A DNA stretch of 24,321 nt from Anaerolineales bacterium UBA4823 (lineage in GTDB: Bacteria; Chloroflexota; Anaerolineae; Anaerolineales; UBA4823), in contig DHFN01000203.1 in NCBI GenBank assembly GCA_002402275.1, forward strand, positions 1 through 24,321, read 5' to 3'. Every line of letters begins with the position of its first letter. The first letter of the stretch is position 1. The notes under the pieces were generated by a model. That model did not search any database, was not told the DNA's origin, and was given only the letters and a program-made list of their open reading frames with translations. A program made the position numbers and the translations under genes. Positions 7,926 to 14,641 of the stretch are shown here, one piece after another.

Positions 7926-8861
7926 ATGCGTTCTTTAATCATTTGGTTAGCTCTCGTCATAGATCAACTTATTGGTGACCCACCCAATCGTTTCCACCCG
8001 GTCGCTTGGATCGGACAAGTGGTTAATCGCGTGGAGCCTCGTCTACCGAAGCGAGATGCCTCTTCTGCATTTATAGCTGGATTGGTGAGCTGGTTGACGG
8101 GAAGCAGTCTGGTGATAGGTTTAGCCTGGGTAGGGAAACAAATCTGCCAACAGCTAGCCCCGCCTTTTAATTGGTTAGGAGAGGGTTTCTTACTGAAGCT
8201 CACTCTTTCCCAGAGTGGATTAGTTAATGCGGCGGTCCAAGTAGAATCAGCCTTAGGAGAAGATTTAGATCAAGCCCGCCAGTTAGTTTCCTGGCATTTA
8301 GTAAGCCGCGATACCAGCCATTTATCCGTTCCTCAGGTGACAGCTGCGACAATCGAATCGATCGCCGAAAATACTTCCGATGGAATCATTGCACCTTTGT
8401 TTTATTTTGCCCTAGGCGGTTTACCGTTTGCTTGGTTTTATCGCTTTGCCAACACACTGGATTCGATGTGGGGTTATCACGATCCCAACCATGAATGGTT
8501 AGGAAAAACTGCAGCGCGCCTGGATGACTTATTGAATTTTATACCGGCGCGTCTGACTACTATCTGCATCATCTTATCAGCTTGGATGACGGGTAAAAAC
8601 TCTCATCAAGCACTATCCAGTGTATTACAAGATGCTCACAACCCAAGCAGCCCAAATGCGGGATTTCCAATGAGCGCGATGGCTGGCGCTCTGGAGATTG
8701 AGCTGGAAAAGGTAGAAACTTATCAACTAGGGAAGGGACTTCGCAAACCGGAAGCTACAGAGATTGAGCAAGCTATAAAAATAATGTCCGTTGCCACTTT
8801 ATTAGGGAGTGCTATTCTGAGCGGTTATTGCATGTTTGCAATGAAACCAACCCGAAAATGA
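7926..8861 (+). CDS. cbiB: adenosylcobinamide-phosphate synthase
   Basis: A 311-residue membrane protein of the CbiB/CobD family, which attaches the aminopropanol (phosphate) arm to adenosylcobyric acid. The N-terminus has the family signature D-x-L-I-G-D-P-P-N-R-F-H-P-V-A-W-I-G. Further conserved blocks are QARQLVSWHLVSRDTSHL, TIESIAENTSDGIIAPLFY, ANTLDSMWGY and SPNAGFPMSAMAGAL. Hydrophobic segments fit a membrane enzyme. No strong Shine-Dalgarno is seen before ATG 7926, but the protein starts exactly at the conserved N-terminus. The symbol cobD is also used for this family. It would let the cell build on cobyric acid as well as cobinamide. Confidence 0.93.
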   Translation: MRSLIIWLALVIDQLIGDPPNRFHPVAWIGQVVNRVEPRLPKRDASSAFIAGLVSWLTGSSLVIGLAWVGKQICQQLAPPFNWLGEGFLLKLTLSQSGLVNAAVQVESALGEDLDQARQLVSWHLVSRDTSHLSVPQVTAATIESIAENTSDGIIAPLFYFALGGLPFAWFYRFANTLDSMWGYHDPNHEWLGKTAARLDDLLNFIPARLTTICIILSAWMTGKNSHQALSSVLQDAHNPSSPNAGFPMSAMAGALEIELEKVETYQLGKGLRKPEATEIEQAIKIMSVATLLGSAILSGYCMFAMKPTRK

Positions 8862-8894
8862 ATCACTGAAAATTATAAGTTGTCTTTTGGGTTG

Positions 8895-8922
8895 TTGACT
8901 TTTTTGGATTATTCACTATACT
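8895..8922 (+). promoter_or_regulatory. promoter of lipoprotein gene A
   Basis: TTGACT (8895-8900), 16-nt spacer, TATACT (8917-8922): five of six consensus bases in each box. It lies 48 bp before the lipoprotein start, so this gene need not depend on the riboswitch transcript. The paralogous gene at 14642-15676 has the same two hexamers at the same spacing. Confidence 0.7.
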
Positions 8923-8970
8923 AAAAATAACTCAATTCAAAATATTTCCAACCATTCATTGGGAGGCTAT

Positions 8971-9933
8971 ATGAATAAAATACCAAATCTGCATCAATGT
9001 TTATTAATCAGCATTATTGGATGTTTGTTGATGAGTTGTGGAACATCAGGAACTTCTTCTTCGTCTTCACAAGCTACCATCGAAGCGATTTCTTTGCAAA
9101 ACACTGCCTTAGCATTGCAAATTACTCAGGCAGCCCAAAATAAACCTCCAACCAGTACCCCACAGGTTGAGATTAACCCAACCATTCCGTCATCCCACCC
9201 CACTACCCTGGATGATTTACGGAAAGGGGCGAAAATTTTACTCTACGAAGATATAGCAGAAAACACCAGCGGGTTAGAGCGGTATGTCAAATCTGCTCTG
9301 GATGAAGGCGGATACTCTTATTTGGACTCAAAAGGAAATCAAAACCAATTGAAAAATCAAATTCTGGGAGACGTTGATTGGGATTTAATCATCATTTCCG
9401 CAGAGGCAACTGGCAGGATTCCAAGCGAGTATTTTGAATATTTGGTCAACCATTTTCAGCATGGCACTGCCCTGATCATCGAAATGTGGGATCTGGATGA
9501 TATCCTTTATAAAAAAATCTCCACAATTCCCAAAGTGCATTGGCTTATGGATACCTGCGGGGTTGAATTACAATCGGATTGGTATAGCCCAGAAGTGCGC
9601 GATATGTGGATATTAGCCCCTCAAAATCCGGTGATGAATGTTCCTAATCAGATCAGCCAATTAGACCATGCTGGCATTGTTTGGCGGGGAGATATTGGCG
9701 ATTTGCTTAAGATTAAGCGGGTCAATAATCAGGTCATCGGGGATGCAACTTTTCTAGCGGGGCTTACTCCTGCCAATACTTCATTAAATGGGATGCTGAC
9801 CACTTGTGTGGGCGGAAGGTTTATATTCCAGACCTTTGATTCACACGAATACAAGCGAGTAGAGATGATCAATTTGTGGAAGAATTACATCTATCATACG
9901 TTAAATAACCATTTTCTTAGCATTGTTCCATAG
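8971..9933 (+). CDS. lipoprotein of unknown function, paralogue A
   Basis: A 320-residue predicted lipoprotein. Residues 1-23 form a signal peptide ending LLMSC (C23 lipidated). A low-complexity segment follows with the pattern A-T-I-E-A-I-S-L-Q-N-T-A-L-A-L-Q and Thr/Pro/Ser-rich stretches. The globular part starts at about residue 70 (DDLRKGAKILLYED) and contains LERYVKSALDEGGYSYLD, WDLIIISAEATG, TALIIEMWDLDD and, near the end, VGGRFIFQTFDSHEY. The alternating beta/alpha look suggests a ThuA- or amidotransferase-like fold, but this is a guess. ATG 8971 is preferred over TTG 8959 because GGGAGG lies 5 nt upstream. It is clearly homologous to the protein at 14642-15676. Confidence 0.8.
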   Translation: MNKIPNLHQCLLISIIGCLLMSCGTSGTSSSSSQATIEAISLQNTALALQITQAAQNKPPTSTPQVEINPTIPSSHPTTLDDLRKGAKILLYEDIAENTSGLERYVKSALDEGGYSYLDSKGNQNQLKNQILGDVDWDLIIISAEATGRIPSEYFEYLVNHFQHGTALIIEMWDLDDILYKKISTIPKVHWLMDTCGVELQSDWYSPEVRDMWILAPQNPVMNVPNQISQLDHAGIVWRGDIGDLLKIKRVNNQVIGDATFLAGLTPANTSLNGMLTTCVGGRFIFQTFDSHEYKRVEMINLWKNYIYHTLNNHFLSIVP

Positions 9934-10007
9934 TATGATGTTTTATCCTTACTTATGGTAATCAGATAGGAATCGTTCCAAACCATCGGCTTTCATGGAG
10001 GCGTGCA

Positions 10008-10565
10008 TTGGGAAAATTGACTTTCATCTTGGGCGGGGCGCGTAGCGGAAAATCACAATATGCCCAAGAGCTGGCAAAACAGAGGGGCGGGCAAGTGTTG
10101 TTCATTGCCACAGCTCAAGGGTTAGATGATGAAATGATTCTCAGGATTCAAAACCACCAACAAGCTCGTCCACAACATTGGCAAACCATTGAAGCTCCCA
10201 CCCAGGTGATTCAAACACTGTCGAGATCGTCTTTGACTCCTGATGTGATTCTTTTGGACTGTCTGACATTATTGGTCAGCAATATCTTGACTTCCGAAGG
10301 GAGCGAAGAGCGAATAGACGAAGACCAATTAGAGCGGGCAGTAGATAAAGAAGTGGAGGCGATTTTGAATTGGGCGGCGACCCATTCTGCGAATTGGATT
10401 ATTGTTTCGAATGAAGTGGGGATGGGGTTGGTGCCGCCATATCCCTTGGGAAGAGTTTATCGCGATTTGCTCGGTCGGGCAAATCAAAAAGTAGCAGAAA
10501 AGGCGGATGAGGTTTTTCTGATGGTTGCTGGTATACCAGTCCCTTTACATGCATTTCGAAAATAA
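10008..10565 (+). CDS. cobU: bifunctional adenosylcobinamide kinase / adenosylcobinamide-phosphate guanylyltransferase
   Basis: A 185-residue enzyme that phosphorylates adenosylcobinamide and then attaches GMP, giving the GDP-activated substrate of CobS. The P-loop GGARSGKS is at 9-16. H50 in the I-x-x-H-x-x-x-R-P-x-x-W block aligns with the guanylylated histidine of Salmonella CobU. DCLTLLVSN and NEVGMGLVPPYPLGRVYRDLLG are family blocks. The start is TTG 10008, backed by GGAGG at 9997-10001. It is separated from the rest of the operon by the lipoprotein gene. It ends one base before the stop of the convergent dtxR-like gene. Confidence 0.94.
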   Translation: MGKLTFILGGARSGKSQYAQELAKQRGGQVLFIATAQGLDDEMILRIQNHQQARPQHWQTIEAPTQVIQTLSRSSLTPDVILLDCLTLLVSNILTSEGSEERIDEDQLERAVDKEVEAILNWAATHSANWIIVSNEVGMGLVPPYPLGRVYRDLLGRANQKVAEKADEVFLMVAGIPVPLHAFRK

Positions 10566-10566
10566 C

Positions 10567-11253
10567 TCAACCAGTTGATTCGGTAAGACTAACCGGGGTG
10601 ACATAGATATAACGAGCGACGCGATACCCTAAGATGGCTGCGACATGATTGATTTCGAGGGTGATGGTTTGATTGAAAGGAAGATTTTTGATTATCTTTG
10701 CGGTATTTCCTGGCATCACCTGGTTTTCTTCTAAAAATGCCAGCAGGTCTGGATTCTGTTCGGCGAGTTCGTGAACCCTGCGGATGGTCACCTCGCTTCC
10801 GTCCGGAAAGGAAAGCAAAGGTTTCCAATCAGCAACCACATCCTCAAAACCCGGTAAAGGGTTGCCATGCGGACATACTGGCGGGTTTTCTAAATCATTT
10901 TTAAGCGCAATTTCCAATTCATCGGAAACCGTGTGTTCCATTGAGTGAGCTTGAGAATGGGTTTTTGACCAGCCTAACATAGGTGAAAGTAACCATTCAG
11001 TTAACATGTGGCGACGCATGACAGATTTCGCGGCTTCTAATCCTCGATCGGTTAAATGGGTGCCATTTTTTTCATCCATAGAGATTAATCCAGCCCGTGC
11101 CATGCGCTTTAACGTATTGGTCACCGTTGGGGGAGAGACGCCGATTAATTCTGCCAGGCGTGCGCCTACTATAGGTTCTTGATCTCGCTCCAAAACCAGC
11201 ATGATACTAAGGTAATCTTCAATCGTTTCACTGATCTTCGCGCTCATGTTCAT
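10567..11253 (-). CDS. DtxR/MntR-family metal-dependent transcriptional regulator
   Basis: A 228-residue repressor. The N-terminal winged helix includes SETIEDYLSIM (8-18) and the recognition region VSPPTVTNTLKRM (39-51). The metal-binding and dimerisation domain follows, with H82, E86, H99, H103, E106 and H107, then the conserved CPHGNPLPGFE. The C-terminal part (from about 150) fits the SH3-like FeoA domain. By alignment with DtxR, H103 stands where DtxR has C102 and B. subtilis MntR has Glu. It is divergent from feoAB across a palindromic operator, so Fe(II)-dependent repression of feo is the likely role. ATG 11253 lacks a Shine-Dalgarno; a second in-frame ATG lies two codons in. Confidence 0.9.
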   Translation of the reverse strand: MNMSAKISETIEDYLSIMLVLERDQEPIVGARLAELIGVSPPTVTNTLKRMARAGLISMDEKNGTHLTDRGLEAAKSVMRRHMLTEWLLSPMLGWSKTHSQAHSMEHTVSDELEIALKNDLENPPVCPHGNPLPGFEDVVADWKPLLSFPDGSEVTIRRVHELAEQNPDLLAFLEENQVMPGNTAKIIKNLPFNQTITLEINHVAAILGYRVARYIYVTPVSLTESTG

Positions 11254-11258
11254 AGTTA

Positions 11259-11264
11259 ATTATA
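11259..11264 (-). promoter_or_regulatory. -10 element of the dtxR-like gene, possibly leaderless
   Basis: Read on the minus strand this is a perfect TATAAT that ends only 5 nt before the ATG at 11253, with no Shine-Dalgarno between. Transcription would then begin at or next to the start codon. No good -35 box is seen at the right distance. Confidence 0.35.
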
Positions 11265-11278
11265 CATGTTTTTCCTAA

Positions 11279-11308
11279 TTGACAGGATTCCAATTTTCGT
11301 TATATAAT
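11279..11308 (+). promoter_or_regulatory. feo operon promoter
   Basis: TTGACA (11279-11284) and TATAAT (11303-11308), both perfect, with an 18-nt spacer; an overlapping TATATA at 11301 would give 16 nt. The predicted transcription start falls near 11315, at the left edge of the palindromic operator. Confidence 0.75.
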
Positions 11309-11314
11309 ATAATA

Positions 11315-11332
11315 TATTAGTACATACTAATA
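11315..11332 (+). promoter_or_regulatory. candidate DtxR-family operator
   Basis: TATTAGTACATACTAATA: a perfect inverted repeat with 8-bp arms and a CA centre, in the intergenic region shared by feoA and the dtxR-like gene. Size, symmetry and AT-rich ends fit DtxR/MntR-type sites. It covers the predicted feo transcription start, so a bound repressor would block initiation. Confidence 0.7.
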
Positions 11333-11397
11333 AATGAAGATAGCATAATAAAATCATAATGGTTTTTTTCAATCTGTCAAGCATGAGGAGTAATGAA

Positions 11398-11649
11398 TTG
11401 GCAAAGCCAAATGGGATGGATTGTTCTCTTATTGATTTACAGACTGGTGAACATGCCCTTATGGTTGATATGCGGGGAGGAAAAGGGTTGGTGGGAAGGC
11501 TCACCTCGCTGGGTTTCACACCCGGAGTAGAGCTGACTATGATTCAAAATATGGGTCGGGGGCCCTTGATCGTTTTAGTTCGAGATACCCGCATTGCACT
11601 GGGGCGAGGCGAAGCAGCCCAAATTCTTGTGAAAAGGAATGACAGATGA
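11398..11649 (+). CDS. feoA: ferrous iron transport protein A
   Basis: An 83-residue SH3-like cytoplasmic protein that supports FeoB-mediated Fe(II) uptake. The fold pattern is clear: C-S-L-I-D-L-Q-T-G-E, then V-G-R-L-T-S-L-G-F-T-P-G, then G-P-L-I-V-L-V-R-D and A-L-G-R-G-E-A-A-Q-I-L-V. The frame is open from ATG 11359, but TTG 11398 is chosen: GAGGAG (11385-11390) sits 7 nt before it, whereas the upstream ATGs have no ribosome-binding site and would add residues absent from the FeoA core. Its stop overlaps the feoB start (ATGA), indicating translational coupling. Confidence 0.88.
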   Translation: MAKPNGMDCSLIDLQTGEHALMVDMRGGKGLVGRLTSLGFTPGVELTMIQNMGRGPLIVLVRDTRIALGRGEAAQILVKRNDR

Positions 11650-13688
11650 AAGAGATAGCCCAAGATTTTGTACCTATCGCTACTGCCAAGACTATAAATG
11701 AGCATAAAACCCCCCTTATAGCTTTAGCCGGTCAACCGAACATGGGAAAATCAACGCTGTTTAACTTGCTCACCGGGTTAAATCAACATGTTGGCAACTG
11801 GTCTGGAAAAACCGTCGAACGGCGTGAAGGAACCTTTGCTCTCAATGGACAAACTGTGCGATTGGTAGATTTGCCCGGTACATATAGCCTGACAGCCAAT
11901 TCACCGGAAGAGGTCATCGCCCGCGAATTTATCCTCCGCGAGCAGCCCGACGTGGTGGTTGCTTTGGTGAGTGCGGCAAATTTGGAGCGCAGTCTTTATT
12001 TGGTAGCTGAATTAATTAGTTTGCCTTCCCCGCTCATAGTGGCATTGAACATGTTGGATGTTGCCGAACAGGAGGGTTTACGGATAGATGTGGAAATCCT
12101 CCAAGCCGCTCTAGGAGTTCCAGTTGTGCCGCTCGTTGCAACCCGGGCCCAAGGCGTGCAGGAATTATTGAATGTTATCCGAAATGTGTTGAATGGTGAA
12201 ACGGTCCTCATGCCCCGTTTACCTGAGATCCGGGCTGATCACCGACAGGCATTAAGGGAAATCAGCCATTTGATTAGCGGCTATGTACCAGACCCATATC
12301 CGACAGAATGGGTAGCCTTGAAGTTACTGGAGGGGGATAGTGAATTGACGCAGCTAATGCAACGTCAGTTACCAGAGGAGGTGGAACAAGCAGTCCATAA
12401 TATCTTAATTCAGCATGATGACGCACTTATGGCAGTTGCCTCAGGGCGTTACGAATGGATCGGGCGTATCATTCGAGCTGCCGTAGAACGCCCTCCAATT
12501 GGTCAAATCAGCTTGACAGAAAAGCTGGATCGCTGGGCTGCGCATCCGTTTTGGGGGTTGATTTTATTAGGGTTGGTTCTAGGAGTGGTGTTTTGGGTTA
12601 CCTTCAGCATCGGATCGCCCATTCAAGAGTGGTTAACAACGCATGGGATAGGAGGATTAGCCTCCTGGGTGAGTGCTGCCCTGCAAAATGCTCCTGCTTG
12701 GACGCGTAGTTTAGTTGTAGATGGGATTCTGGGCGGTGTGGGTTCTGTATTAACCTTTCTGCCTATATTAGCAATATTCTTTGGTGCGTTTGGTCTGTTG
12801 GAAGATGTTGGGTATATGGCAAGAGCGGCTTATGTGATGGATAATTTTATGCATTTAATGGGACTGCACGGAAAATCTTTTTTGCCACTCTTTTTGGGGT
12901 TTGGCTGTAATGTGCCAGCAGTGATGGGAAGTCGAGTGATCGACTCCGAAAAATCTCGCTTACTTACTATTCTGGTTACACCCTTTATCCCCTGCACTGC
13001 CCGACTGGCAGTGGTAGCATTTATTGCCGCGGCTTTCTTCGGTCGTTATGCTACTGTGGTAAGTTTAGGTTATGTGGTTTTGTCTATTGTTGTTTTATTC
13101 CTGAGCGGTATATTCCTTAATCGTTTGATCTTCAAGGGGGAACGTTCGGCATTCATCATGGAAATGCCTCTGTATCATATTCCCAACTGGCGGACAGTTG
13201 GCTTGTTGGTTTGGCAACGATCATTAGCTTTCATCCAAAAGGCTGGGACGACAATATTGTCCTTCTCGATAGTCCTCTGGGTGCTTACAGTTTTACCCAA
13301 TGGTAAACTGGAAAGCAGTTATCTGGCACTATTTGGACATTGGATCGAACCAATCGGCAATCTCATGGGGTTAGACTGGCGATTAACGGTTGCGCTTCTG
13401 AGCAGTTTTGTGGCAAAGGAAAACGCGATTGCTACATTGGGAATTGTTTTGGGGAGTGGAGAGGGAACAGCATTAGCTCAAACCCTGATTGCTGCTTATT
13501 CCCATGCCTCTGCGCTGGCATTTTTAGCTGCAACCATGCTTTTTGTCCCTTGTGCTGCCACTGTGGCAGTGATGCGGCAGGAGACGGGTTCATGGAAATG
13601 GACTTTCTTGAATATCTCTTTCATGTTGATCGTGTCGTTTGCATTCAGTGGCGCAATCTATTGGATTGCCACAAGTTTAGAGGTTTAA
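11646..13688 (+). CDS. feoB: ferrous iron transporter B
   Basis: A 680-residue membrane protein that moves Fe(II) across the cytoplasmic membrane. The N-terminal G domain shows G1 GQPNMGKS (29-36), switch region NWSGKTVE (51-58), G3 DLPG (75-78) and G4 NMLD (135-138), with a helical GDI-like region to about 280. The membrane part has the two family gate motifs: GFGCNVPAVMGSR and, about 25 residues later, FIPCTARLAVVAF. The C-terminal half repeats the gate layout with SSFVAKENAIATLG and FVPCAATVAVM. It is shorter than E. coli FeoB (about 770) but within the range of shorter FeoB proteins. It lies between feoA (4-bp overlap) and the feoC-like gene (1-bp gap). Confidence 0.96.
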   Translation: MKEIAQDFVPIATAKTINEHKTPLIALAGQPNMGKSTLFNLLTGLNQHVGNWSGKTVERREGTFALNGQTVRLVDLPGTYSLTANSPEEVIAREFILREQPDVVVALVSAANLERSLYLVAELISLPSPLIVALNMLDVAEQEGLRIDVEILQAALGVPVVPLVATRAQGVQELLNVIRNVLNGETVLMPRLPEIRADHRQALREISHLISGYVPDPYPTEWVALKLLEGDSELTQLMQRQLPEEVEQAVHNILIQHDDALMAVASGRYEWIGRIIRAAVERPPIGQISLTEKLDRWAAHPFWGLILLGLVLGVVFWVTFSIGSPIQEWLTTHGIGGLASWVSAALQNAPAWTRSLVVDGILGGVGSVLTFLPILAIFFGAFGLLEDVGYMARAAYVMDNFMHLMGLHGKSFLPLFLGFGCNVPAVMGSRVIDSEKSRLLTILVTPFIPCTARLAVVAFIAAAFFGRYATVVSLGYVVLSIVVLFLSGIFLNRLIFKGERSAFIMEMPLYHIPNWRTVGLLVWQRSLAFIQKAGTTILSFSIVLWVLTVLPNGKLESSYLALFGHWIEPIGNLMGLDWRLTVALLSSFVAKENAIATLGIVLGSGEGTALAQTLIAAYSHASALAFLAATMLFVPCAATVAVMRQETGSWKWTFLNISFMLIVSFAFSGAIYWIATSLEV

Positions 13689-13689
13689 T

Positions 13690-13920
13690 ATGCTTCAACA
13701 GCTTCTCCAAGCCCTTCAAACCGATCGGACATTAACTACCGCCGAACTCGCTAAACAATTGCAGACCACTCCTCAAATGGTGGTGGCTATGCTTGAATAT
13801 TTGGAAAAATCCGGGTTATTAAAGAAGATAGAAGCCTGCGATGAAGATTGTGGTGGTTGTCAACTTGCCAATATTTGTTCTAAAAATACATCGCCAACCG
13901 GAAAATTCTGGCAGGTTTAG
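13690..13920 (+). CDS. FeoC-like small winged-helix protein
   Basis: A 76-residue protein starting one base after the feoB stop. Residues 1-48 look like a winged helix (TTAELAKQLQTTPQMVVAML, then LEKSGLLKK). A cysteine cluster follows: C49, C53, C56 and C62 in the pattern C-x3-C-x2-C-x5-C, which could hold an iron-sulfur cluster or other metal, as in FeoC proteins. Position and architecture fit a FeoC-type partner of FeoB that may sense iron or oxygen. The sequence itself does not prove function. The 31-bp palindrome 16 bp after its stop, followed by TTTAATTATT, may end the feo transcript. Confidence 0.75.
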   Translation: MLQQLLQALQTDRTLTTAELAKQLQTTPQMVVAMLEYLEKSGLLKKIEACDEDCGGCQLANICSKNTSPTGKFWQV

Positions 13921-13936
13921 AACTCGAAATAGAAGA

Positions 13937-13967
13937 GACCTCAAAGGTCTTCAAGACCTTTGAGGTC
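13937..13967. repeat. 31-bp palindrome, copy 1 (REP-like)
   Basis: Arms GACCTCAAAGGTCTT and AAGACCTTTGAGGTC (15 bp, perfect) around a single C. An identical copy in the same orientation is at 14602-14632; between them is only the RAYT-type transposase gene. The identity extends slightly beyond the palindrome (AGA on the left, TT on the right). On the plus strand it is followed by TTTAATTATT and could terminate feo transcription; it could also terminate the minus-strand transposase transcript. Confidence 0.9.
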
Positions 13968-13975
13968 TTTAATTA

Positions 13976-14584
13976 TTAGAAGTTTTCTTCAAGTTCGACT
14001 TGCCGCCAGCTCGCGCCGTGCTCATATTCTAAATGAGCTTTTTCAAATTCTCCGAGATTGTCAAAAAAGTCAATTAGTTGATTACGGCATAAGAAAGTGG
14101 GAGTATCCGCTATTAATAGAGGGTAAGAAGAATATTGCCAAAGTCGAAAATCATCCACAAACTTATGTTTACGAGGATTCAGATGGATATAAAGAACAGT
14201 TTGGCGAAATTGGTTGTTGTCTGTTACCATGACTCGATGAAAGGGATGTTCAAATAAACTACCACTCCGCTGATAGGTTTTGTTGATTGCTTTGGCATAG
14301 GCGTTAAATAAATGCGAGAATTGTAGAGAAGTATTAAGGGTTAGTTTGGATGCAAGTGAATCAATGCTGGCTTGTTTCTGATAAGGTTTGGTTTTGATCA
14401 GGAAATGGAAATGATTCCCCATTAGGCAAAAAGTATAAGTGTCGGCGACTGGGACAACGTACTTTTGATATAAAGAGAGAAAATAATGGTAATTTCGTTT
14501 CTCTAAAAAGAGGTTTTCGCCATTCGTGCCGCGATTATAGATGTGGTAGAACGTGTCATACTCAAGTGGAGGGGGATTGGACAT
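13976..14584 (-). CDS. REP-associated tyrosine transposase (RAYT), Y1_Tnp family
   Basis: A 202-residue HUH single-strand endonuclease of the IS200/RAYT type. It begins with the family pattern F-Y-H-I-Y-N-R-G. The metal-binding HUH motif is H58-F-H60 in MGNHFHFLIK. Y132 in the Y-I-H-L-N-P motif is the likely nucleophile, and F-V-D-D-F-R-L-W-Q-Y-S-S-Y-P follows as in RAYT proteins. The frame is intact. It lies between two identical 31-bp palindromes, 8 bp from one and 17 bp from the other, as expected for a RAYT with its cognate REP sequences. It is either a recently mobile unit or a domesticated gene. No terminal inverted repeats or target duplication were recognised. Confidence 0.9.
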   Translation of the reverse strand: MSNPPPLEYDTFYHIYNRGTNGENLFLEKRNYHYFLSLYQKYVVPVADTYTFCLMGNHFHFLIKTKPYQKQASIDSLASKLTLNTSLQFSHLFNAYAKAINKTYQRSGSLFEHPFHRVMVTDNNQFRQTVLYIHLNPRKHKFVDDFRLWQYSSYPLLIADTPTFLCRNQLIDFFDNLGEFEKAHLEYEHGASWRQVELEENF

Positions 14585-14601
14585 TGTTATATTTATGTAG
14601 A

Positions 14602-14632
14602 GACCTCAAAGGTCTTCAAGACCTTTGAGGTC
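14602..14632. repeat. 31-bp palindrome, copy 2 (REP-like)
   Basis: Identical over all 31 bp to the copy at 13937-13967 and in the same orientation (central C on the plus strand in both). It lies between the start of the transposase gene and the end of lipoprotein gene B, where it may also act as a terminator for the minus-strand lipoprotein transcript, though no T-tract follows in that direction. Confidence 0.9.
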
Positions 14633-14641
14633 TTAATCATA

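Noticed and set aside
10560..10569. Terminator between cobU and the convergent regulator
   Set aside because: The two stops are one base apart and no GC-rich hairpin with a T-tract is present at the junction.
13960..14232. 90-residue plus-strand open frame opposite the transposase
   Set aside because: It is antisense to the intact RAYT gene, which has recognisable motifs; this frame has none.
13937..14632. Two palindromes considered as a CRISPR fragment
   Set aside because: Only two copies, spaced 634 bp apart with a complete gene between; no spacer array and no cas genes.
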